Of a DNA stretch of 64,000 nucleotides, positions 56,166 to 64,000 are shown piece by piece. The DNA lies in the NCBI RefSeq assembly GCF_033807575.1, contig NC_084724.1, forward strand, positions 9,477,228-9,541,227, given 5' to 3'. Positions within the stretch are counted from its first letter, which is position 1; the number at the start of each line of letters is the position of its first letter. Both the position numbers and the translations under genes were made by a program. The DNA is from Cydia pomonella. Its lineage: Eukaryota; Arthropoda; Insecta; Lepidoptera; Tortricidae. Below the pieces are notes generated by a model. That model ran no database searches. It was given only the letters and a program-made list of their open reading frames with translations, and had not been told where the DNA came from.

Positions 56166-57359
56166 TATAATACGTCACGTTTTCAAGGAAATCAAAGTGG
56201 CGTAATATTTTATCTGAATAAGCACGCCTCATTCCCATAGCAGTATTTATTATTTAATTAAGTTATTTATTTTTGAGCTGGAAAGAAGAAAAAAAATACT
56301 ATAATAATTTAATGTTGGTAGTGTTTCTTCGTTTTCAAGCGCTGAAAGCGCTTAGCGATTCTATCCTTTATCGGCCATTTTATATTTCAGACAGAAACGC
56401 ATTAAATATACATGATTTCCTAATTAGATGTGATATGTTCTGTCGACTTCAATGGGATTGATTTCTTCAATTCGGTTAAAACTTTAGTGAAGGAATCTAG
56501 TAAGTATTTTAATTACTTGTAGTTATTCATATTTAGTTGCGTAGAGTACTTACTGTGTAGAGTAACCGAACTTGGCTTTCTTGGTGTTTCGTGCAAGGGG
56601 CAAAATATATTTGATGTTTACGTGAGTATTTGTTTTTGTATAATTATTTCGTGACAATTTGTTGCAAGACTTATGTGAACCTAAACTTTTAGATTCGATT
56701 AAATTCAGTTGCATTCCCTAGTAAATACATACATATAGGTTTATTCACAAACGCTGTACTAATTTGCAATATATTCTTAGACATAATGTCTGTAGGTACT
56801 TAGAGTACTTAGTACTTACCTACCGGTAAACAATATAAGTACCTGTATCAGTAAATAATAATAAACTTAAGGTGTGTTTTAATGGGTTTCGTTTTTTTTT
56901 TTTTTTTTTAATTATTTTATTATTATGATATTTACGATTGGGATCGTTCCACTTTGAAAATCTTTAAAATATCTGATAATTTATAAATATTTTACTGTAC
57001 ATATCTAGTTTCTCGAAAAATGTGATTCAAGATTCAATAATTCATCTGCTCGTAATAAACCAGAGGCATTTGATTTCTTGTTGAAGTCCTTGAAGTTTGT
57101 GGGCAGTGTATTTTACGGTGTTTATTTTTTTAATGATCAACGACAAAAACACGTTTACTATTTTATAGGTTTATATTATATCGTTCGTTTCGTAGTAAAA
57201 TCTGTCCGTTTTTCTAAGATCAAGTAAATGTCCTCTATTTTTTTATTTAATGTTATTTATTTTCGCCCTCTTTTATAATTACAAGCTTTTATTTACTTTC
57301 ACCTGACCGTTGTCTGTTTGTAATCAAATCTTGCAAGTTAAATTTGACCCACTTCCCGG
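56166..57359. other. No gene seen
   Basis: AT-rich sequence with a T run near 56889-56908. No supported exon. Confidence 0.45.
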
Positions 57360-58170
57360 TTTCCGATGAAGCTGAAAACAATGCAATATTATGGTACCAT
57401 GATGATCTGATGATGGAGACAGGAGGTGGCCATAGGAACTCTGTGATAAACAGAGATCGGACAAATTTGCGTCATTGCTCGCAATAATGTGGACATGACT
57501 CCAAAATTAATCAAATAAGTAATCATTTAATTAATTTCTTACTTGACTTAAATTTTAATTCCTAGTCAATAAATACAAAAGTTTGTTAAAATATAGATTT
57601 ATTAAAGAAAATAATCAGTATTTTTTCCAATCTGTTCTAAGTTGTGGGCGATAACCTCAAAATCGGGATAAACTAAACAAAAAACAGAAAATAAACTCTG
57701 AATTATACTGGAATAATAATATTCCTATAAAACTACTTAAGTTTGCCCCATTAACATCAGTGGAGTGCGAGCGTTGTTTTTCAGTACTTAAGTATATTTT
57801 TGATGTAAAAAGAAATAGACTGACTGCAGAAAATTTGGAAAAAATACTGATTATTTTCTTTAATAAATCTATACTTTAACGAACTTTTGTATTTATTGAC
57901 TAGGAATTAAAATTTAAGTCAAGTAAGAAATTAATTAAATGATTACATATTTGATTAATTTTGGAGTCATGTCCACATTATTGCGAGCAATGACGCAAAT
58001 TTGTCCGATCTCTGGTGATAAAACAACGTAACCTAATTGTGTTTGGGGTTTTTAGAATTGTCTCGATGAGTAGGTATATTAGTTACTTGTGGAAAGAAAA
58101 GTACAGTCAGCGATAAAAGCTTGTACCGAAAATGAAATTCTTGCCAAAAACTTATTTTATTGACTTTCCT
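57360..58170 (+). repeat. Dispersed repeat carrying one 120-bp satellite-like unit
   Basis: 57400-57450 plus 58023-58075 aligns with one unit of the 10.6-12.8 kb array (GATGATGGAGACAGGAGGTG, GGAACTC, TAATTGTGTTTGGGG, TTGTCTCGATGAGT). The edges (CCCGGTTTCCGATGAAGC and CAGTCAGCGATAAAAGCTTG) are typical of a common lepidopteran dispersed element. A hAT element is inserted in it. Confidence 0.7.
57443..58022. mobile_element. hAT foldback element with transposase tail
   Basis: GTGATAAA at 57443-57450 and 58015-58022 flanks a 564-bp element with ends CAGAGATCGGACAAATTTGC and complement. Inverted arms extend about 185 bp. On the plus strand, 57747-57878 encodes the end of a hAT transposase dimerisation domain (PLTSVECERCFSVLKYIF, NRLTAENLEKILIIFFN) and stops inside the right arm, so the left arm is an inverted copy of the element's own 3' end. 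Non-autonomous. Confidence 0.88.
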
Positions 58171-58469
58171 CTAGTCTATTATACTCAGTGCTATATTTGT
58201 CTACAGTTCTTCATCAACTCTTATCTACTCAAAGATTAACTGGAAGAAATCCCTTAAAGGGATAAGTTCGCATTTGTACTGCCTATCCTGTGCCATATTT
58301 ATGTTTTGTGTTTTGTACAAAGAGTTTATACGTACATACATACATGTATGACGAACTTGATCTTATAAATCGGACAGGCTTCATAGGTACCTGTTGTCAG
58401 ATTTTACGAAAAATAGGGTAGTATTCAATATTACCAAAGAGAATTGTTATAGAGAAGTAAAGTCAAAGA

Positions 58470-58690
58470 AAAAAACGTGCTTCTTATTTTGACATCCAAA
58501 ACAGGTGGCGCTGTACTGCGCCATATGGCCCATATGTTTTACGGTCACTACATTTTCAAACATCAACTTTTGACGATCGGATTTACCGCAAAATGTATGG
58601 AGCTGTACACGAGTGTATACCTGTCAAATTCGAAGCACGACTTTATCGTAGATTCTAAGCATATCACTCAATCAATGTATTCTTAAATAA
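58470..58690 (+). repeat. Dispersed repeat shared with 19845-20000
   Basis: Shares AAAAAACGTGC, TTTGACATCCAAAACAG, GGCGCTGT and GCGCCATATG in order with the 19.8-kb region. Its open frame has no support. Confidence 0.5.
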
Positions 58691-58699
58691 TATATATTT

Positions 58700-59275
58700 T
58701 TTTTTTATCGTTTGACATTTGGAGAACCTTTACACCTCCAAATCTTATTAATGTCATTATTATTGTGTATTATTATTTACCTCAGACCGTGGGGACCTTA
58801 TACATCTCCAAACTTAATGTATTAACCGTGGAGACTATACGTCTCTGTCATACTGTATAATATATTTGACTTGGTACATACTAGTTATGTATTCTGTAGC
58901 ATTAGTTTATGAGACTGCTAGTTTAACAGTCCAGACGCGGTTTATTTATTTAGTATAAATTTTATTTTGACACTTGGAGAGACTTTACACCTCCAAATTT
59001 TATTAGTATTAGTACTCTGACATTGGGGACCTTTTACATCTCCAGATTTAATGTGCTTTAACCATAGAGACTATACATCTCTATTGTATTGTAGTAATTA
59101 TTTATTTTAAGATTATTATAATGTAATGTTTACCCAGGCATTGGCTGTTGTATTTATAAATGTTGTTATGTATTTTTCATGTCACTATATGATGTTACTA
59201 TAAATGTTGTATTGACTTGTAAAAGAGCCCTTGAGGCCTACTTGCAGAATACATTTTTGAATTTTGAATTTTGGT
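58700..59275 (+). repeat. LINE 3' region (CR1/Jockey-type) with internal duplication
   Basis: Contains two diverged copies, about 252 bp apart, of a block with TTTACACCTCCAAAT and CATCTCCA. Ends with GAGCCCTTGAGGCCTACTTGC, GAATACATTTTTGAATTTTG. Same kind of tail as 1835-1922. Confidence 0.55.
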
Positions 59276-59335
59276 AATACTAACTGCTCAAGCCCAGACT
59301 TTTAATTCATTTATTCATGGGTTGCAGCTTCCACC

Positions 59336-59845
59336 ATGGAGTCACCGGAGAATACAGATACCTCACCAGCACTAAACAAAATAACAATTGGAATACTTGG
59401 AACTGATCTACCAACGGATGAGGAGATAGAAGAAACGTTACTACAAAGAGAAGAGACAATTAACAACAAAGACCAAAATGAGTTAGAAAGAGATAGTGAG
59501 ACAGACGGAGAAGAAATATCTGACTGTGACTCCGATTTTGACGGCATGGAAAAGCTATGGGATACTTTGATCAATTCAAATGAACCATATGGTAACACCG
59601 TAGAACACTTGAATAAAATATTAAAAGCCCTTCCAAAAAGACTAAGCACGCGAGCACGAAAGGAAATTAATAGATTTGATCAAAGATTTCACGATAAGAA
59701 ACAATTAGAAAAGATAGACAAAATATTAAACTCGAATTTGGTAGACCCCGATATCGATGAGGAGATTCTGATGGAGAATTTGGAAAGAATGAGAGCGAAT
59801 ATCAGAAATATAATTAGAAAGAAAGAGCGAGCGTCAGAAAATTAG
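59336..59845 (+). CDS. Hypothetical acidic protein, 169 aa
   Basis: Open frame of 169 codons with a strong start context (CCACCATGG), 7 bp after a likely acceptor (ATTCATGGGTTGCAG), so a 5' UTR exon lies upstream. The first 75 residues are very acidic (for example SETDGEEISDCDSDFDGMEK). The rest is charged and likely helical (LNKILKALPKRLSTRARKEI, NLERMRANIRNIIRKKERAS). No membrane segment. TAG is followed within about 10 bp by AATAAA (near 59856). I do not recognise the family. Codon use and splice/poly(A) context suggest a real gene; an element-encoded protein is the alternative, since a LINE tail lies directly upstream. Confidence 0.55.
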   Translation: MESPENTDTSPALNKITIGILGTDLPTDEEIEETLLQREETINNKDQNELERDSETDGEEISDCDSDFDGMEKLWDTLINSNEPYGNTVEHLNKILKALPKRLSTRARKEINRFDQRFHDKKQLEKIDKILNSNLVDPDIDEEILMENLERMRANIRNIIRKKERASEN

Positions 59846-59872
59846 AAATGGTGCAATAAACTAAATACAGAG

Positions 59873-60127
59873 TTTTTATTTAGTCACCTGTAATAATTTA
59901 CGGGCTGAATATATAGGTCATGATGAGCAACTTTTACTATGAGACTAACCCCGAAATCGCGAAAAAAAAAATTACTCTCAATCCTTTCTATAGAAAATGT
60001 CAAGGTCAGACAGCCAAAATGTATTAAACAGCCAATTTTTTTTCGCCATTTCGGGGTTGATTAGGAAAAGTTGCCCAGTATGACCTATTATACACCCCGT
60101 AAATTATTGCAGGTGGCTAAATAAACA
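59873..60127. mobile_element. Foldback MITE
   Basis: Imperfect arms of about 83 bp: TTTATTTAGTCACCTG, AATAATTTACGGG, TAGGTCATGATG and AACCCCGAAATCGCG on the left with complements on the right. It abuts the 3' end of the hypothetical gene at 59336-59845. Confidence 0.75.
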
Positions 60128-60354
60128 GCCTGTATATTAGTTGATTTAAGATTTAGAAATTTAGAGGAAAAAACGAATATCTTAAAGTAGCTAACCGTGT
60201 TTGACGAGACAGGGTGTAAAAGTGTTATCACAAACATCTAGAGATTATGGCGTTTAAAATAACACTTGCACACTCTGTGCCATCAAGCACGGTGCAGAGT
60301 CAGCTTTGCCTGACTCTACTTGCTAACTTGATATAGGTTTTAAAGAAACTAATT

Positions 60355-60920
60355 AAAAATCGGCCAAGAGCATGTCGGGCCATGCTCAGTGTAGGGTTTC
60401 GTAGTTACCATTCTGTCAAAATATGCCAAAGTGGGACTATTAGTATGTAAGTATAGGTAAAAAACTTAAGTAAGTCACCTGTTGTATGTAGTTGTGACGT
60501 GTTCGAATAGACATTTGTTTTGTTTGTGTGTGTCTTTTAAACATGTATTGTCTATTCGAACACGCCACAACTACATACAACAGGTGACTTACTTAAGTTT
60601 TTTACCTATATCATTGTTAAAGATTTTTTCATATTTTTTGGACCCTTTAATCCTATCAAAAACTGGTTTTTATAGACCCTTATTCGTTTTGAAAAACCTA
60701 TCCAACGATGTCCCACACTATTGAGTCAAAACGAAAATCATTTTATATGGGAGGTACCCTAAAATATAATTTTTTATAGTTTTAATTTTACCGTTCTGTC
60801 GCCATGCATGATTTATGTATCCATGCAAAATTGCAGCTTTCTAGCACTAACGATCACGGAGCAAAGCCGAGGACGCGGACGGACGGACAGACGGACATGG
60901 CGAAACTTTTAAGCAGTGCC
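60355..60920 (+). repeat. Dispersed repeat (second copy), interrupted by a hairpin
   Basis: Starts ATCGGCCAAGAGCATGTCGG and ends with CTAGCACTAACGATCACGG, AGCAAAGCCGAGGACG and GGACGGACAGACGG, matching 17095-17490. The palindrome at 60452-60610 is inserted in it. Confidence 0.6.
60452..60610. mobile_element. Hairpin element with 62-bp arms
   Basis: TATAGGTAAAAAACTTAAGT ... GTTCGAATAGACA (60452-60513) and its complement at 60549-60610 with about one mismatch; loop about 35 bp. Open frames here are by-products. Confidence 0.8.
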
Positions 60921-61139
60921 CGTACATTTCATGCCGTTGACGGAAAAATGACGTCACGTTACATAGAGTATGATTCCAATTAGAATTTTCGTAATAGGGT
61001 AACGGCGGCTATTAACGCGGGTATCAAAATCGACGTCTAACACCGCGGTGTTTACAAATACGCATTTTGCAAGCAAACAGATCTATTCTCTAAGAAATAA
61101 AGCATACACAAAACAAGCTCATTCATTGGTCTATCGTGC

Positions 61140-61245
61140 CCATTAGTGTGCATTTGTGTGAGTGTAACAAAAAACACGCAAATCGTCAGTTTGTGCGACG
61201 GCGGCGCAAGAACCGGTTGTTCCATACAGACGCGTGACACCACAG
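61140..61245 (+). other. Possible 5' non-coding exon
   Basis: A GC-richer block (GACGGCGGCGCAAGAACCGG) ends at ACCACAG|gtaagtg, a strong donor at 61246, after a CpG-rich stretch from 60950. It could be the first exon of a plus-strand gene; a candidate last exon lies at 63634. Confidence 0.25.
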
Positions 61246-61459
61246 GTAAGTGCACTCCAATCTTACTTAGTGTTTTACGTAATAGTTATGGCAAATAAAC
61301 TAGTGCAATGCCTTTTAAGAGGTTGTGTATTGTTTTCTACACGATTTTGAATTACTTTTAACTTAGTTTTTGACCGGGAAATACGTTTAAAATTGAAAAT
61401 AAAATACAGCGGTGATAGGCGCCAATTACATCTGTAGTAAGTAATTCCGTGGTATGCCA

Positions 61460-63161
61460 CGGTAATAGAAAAAGTGGTAGTTTTGTTATTTACTCTTTAG
61501 TTTTGGCACAAATTATCAATTTTATAATTTCTTTTATTTATTCCAATCTTGATCTATTCACGCTATTAAAGAGCTATTTCCGTCGTATGGAAAGTATTCA
61601 ACTAAACCTTAATTTTTAACAAAAACTTCAGCACCGATTTCCTTGTTTCTATGGGAACCCTTAATCTGTCAACTTTTTTTTATTTTGAGTTAAAACCTAA
61701 AATTTACTTGCCAGTTATGTGATTTTGTCTTTACAAGAAGCTTGTAATATACGTGTTTGATTTGATTTGAAAAAACATCTGTGTTTTATTCTTTTTATGG
61801 GTCGGAATTAGGTTTAATTAAACTCCAAATTAAGCCTATTACCGATGGTATGATCATATTACCCTCGGTTATAGAATGTATAGAAATCTATTACCGACCC
61901 AGAGAAATATCGAATGGGTCGGTAATAGGCCCTTAAAGAGTTATCTATTACCGAGTGACTATTTGGTATTGTATTGAAATATCGCATTTAGGGTACCGCA
62001 AGTACAGATTTCGTTGATAAAATTTAGACTTCAGTTATCATTATCAGATTTAAATTCTTCTGTTTTCTGATTCAGTTATTACTCTGACAGACAAGGAAGG
62101 GTACCCAACTGCCGGACAATTCCGATTAGATTTTTTTTTTATATAATTTTATTTATACAGTAGTCCAAAATCTTAGACATGATTTTTTTTAGCTATAACA
62201 ATCAGCAATAAGAAAAGTACTGTGATTTGTTAGTTATAAACGGGTAAATTATAACACATAATATGTGAGAGACTTTATTTAACTTAATTACCTTATCAAA
62301 AATATTAGAATTAAAAATTTTCATGTTTTTATATATAGTCGAAATTTTATTAGGTGGACGATTACCATTTCACTGTGGTAAACTTTCACTCAGGTGGTAA
62401 ACGTCCAGCTTATAAAATGTTGACTATAATTTACGCTGTGCCTTATGAGAAAATGTTACTTACTTGTTTTTTTTTTGTGCAGCTAATTATGTCAGTAAGA
62501 CAAACTCTTATCAATCTTTATAGCATTTAAAAATTACTTTATTTAATAACAGGCAGGCCTATTTGTCATATACGTCCTTAGTAAAACTTTACTAACAATA
62601 ATTTTTGTTGTTTTACATGTAAAACATTCAACTTATAACTTGTTATACAGGTACTCGTGGGTACTTGGTAAGTTAACTATTTAATAGTATTTGATTGTGC
62701 CAAAGTGTAATTATAATCTCTTCGAATATATCTCTTATTTTTAAACATACTCCTATAGTTTTATTTTTGTGTCATTATTAAACTTAATGACACAAAAATA
62801 ATATACAGAACCCACGTCGTTATTATTGTTTTAACCCTCGGTATTAGGTTTCGAATTTTGAGTTTGGTTTCTGTTAACGAGTGCAGAAAAATCATGCCAA
62901 TTGTACCCTCGGTAATGAAAGCTCAATTCGCGATAATAGAATCACAGCCTGTCCCTTGCCACGGTAATAGAAGATTTGGTAATTTTGGCTTCAAAAAATA
63001 TTTTAATACATATAATAACCCAAAATGAATCCAAAAACGTGTGAAACGGAAAGTTCATTAAATGCTCTGATGAAAAAAAAATATTCCTGGCTGTTAGACA
63101 GCATTGATACCCTTAATTTTTGGATCTCTTTTGAAAAGTTCCTTAACTACCACGGTAATAG
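61460..63161. repeat. Cluster of CGGTAATAG motifs
   Basis: Seven exact CGGTAATAG sites on either strand: 61460, 61836, 61888, 61920, 61945, 62962, 63153, plus near matches (for example CTCGGTAATG near 62905 and CTCGGTATTAGG near 62836). The rest is AT-rich and non-coding. Confidence 0.6.
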
Positions 63162-63633
63162 GTGCCTTTACCATAATTAATAATTTGTCAATCTCTTTAG
63201 TTAACTGATACAGATTCTTGAAAATCAGTACAAAAACGTCTGACTTTCATCTTTTTGTCACTAAACTAAATAATTGATTATTAGTTTATTAGATAATATA
63301 TATTTTTGATTTTTAACAGTGTATTTTAAGTAACAAGTATTTATTTTTCTACGCGTCTATAAATTAGTTATCTAAATTTGTTGTTTTATAAAAAAAAAAC
63401 TGCTTGCTTATAAGGGTGACTATACGAAACCCTAAAAAGCCAAATATTGTGATATGAAATATTATATACCTTTACAGGATACCTATTTTAATCTATGATA
63501 TTATGAATTCTTGTTGTTTTTTGATATGAATTTATATGACATGTAAATTTAAGATAATCAATATTTTATGCTTAACAAAACATACAATAATCGTTAATTA
63601 TATTTTTATTAAACCAGTTTTGTTTTATTCCAG

Positions 63634-63766
63634 TTTCAATTCCACTAAAACGGCGCCTATAAAATACCCCAAGAATTACTTACGTAATAGGGCAACTCAT
63701 CAAACTCACTATAAAAGGAAACTAAACCCAATAGCATTAATTCGGACACTTTGTATATCTCAATAA
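63634..63766 (+). other. Possible last exon of an unidentified gene
   Basis: After a good acceptor (TTTTATTCCAG) 43 codons run open to TAA, which overlaps AATAAA at 63762-63767. The peptide is basic (KTAPIKYPKNYLRNRATHQ). Not recognised; may be chance. Confidence 0.2.
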
Positions 63767-63767
63767 A

Positions 63768-64000
63768 AAGAGATCCGTTTTTTATTGCATTTGATTGTAG
63801 TCTACATTATTTATACATTGCTTAGGAACAAAGTCCGTTTAAAGATTTTTATTTCTCAAAAGAATAACAATTATTCACTTATATGAGAAAAAACACAACA
63901 ATCAATTACAAATTAAAGTCTGTTACCTATTGATGCTACTATAGTCGTAAGGTGGCATTAGAGTAATTGGATTGTCAAACGTTAGAAATGAAATGAAATG
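63768..64000. other. AT-rich window end, no gene seen
   Basis: No open frame or repeat that I can assign. Confidence 0.4.

Noticed and set aside
60482..60724. 80-codon frame
   Set aside because: Half of it lies in the palindrome at 60452-60610.
1..64000. A novel defence, toxin or viral system
   Set aside because: I found no cluster of effector, nuclease or capsid-like genes; apart from the genes described, coding segments are retroelement or hAT derived.

Overview
This is a window of nuclear DNA from an insect, almost certainly a moth or butterfly (Lepidoptera); I cannot name the species. Genes are split by GT-AG introns. The space between them is AT-rich and packed with tRNA-headed SINEs, LINE 3' ends closing in short microsatellites, TTAA-flanked MITEs, hAT relics and foldback elements of kinds I recognise from lepidopteran genomes. 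All coding calls come from reading exons, splice sites and phases by eye.

Layout. 1-20 kb is nearly gene-free: a possible first exon (2.5 kb, minus), many MITEs and SINEs, a 5S rRNA scrap inside a dispersed repeat (5.75 kb), and a 2.2 kb foldback array of a 120-bp repeat with a 600-bp higher-order period (10.6-12.8 kb). At 20.5 kb is a small two-exon minus-strand gene of unknown function. 22.7-36.7 kb is the gene-rich core: EXOSC6/MTR3 (+, exosome ring), SF3B5 (-, U2 snRNP), PPP1R42 (+, leucine-rich-repeat PP1 regulator) and JMJD7 (+, 2-oxoglutarate lysyl hydroxylase). SF3B5 and PPP1R42 are head to head. JMJD7 intron 3 holds an antisense RTE LINE that contains a hAT element that contains a palindromic MITE. 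JMJD7 intron 5 holds tandem copies of most of exon 5.

40.6-53.5 kb holds a minus-strand ADAM10/Kuzbanian-type gene seen as six small phase-compatible exons (end of the metalloprotease, disintegrin, cysteine-rich). It is spread out by a nearly intact 5.5-kb LINE and by a second, 5'-truncated LINE. Its last visible exon has been tandemly amplified (167-bp period) just downstream, an architecture like that in JMJD7; here the copies keep an open frame and all three cysteines. Two other exons have decayed duplicates.

53.5-64 kb is repeat-rich again: a SINE-like retroposon with a 14-bp target duplication, a perfect 41-bp-arm hairpin, a hAT foldback carrying the end of a transposase frame, an acidic 169-aa hypothetical protein (59.3 kb), and a cluster of seven exact copies of a 9-bp motif between 61.4 and 63.2 kb. 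The host genes do not form one pathway; they are ordinary neighbours in an animal genome. The most distinctive signals are the two exon-plus-donor amplifications, the hidden ADAM10-like gene and the deep nesting of mobile elements.
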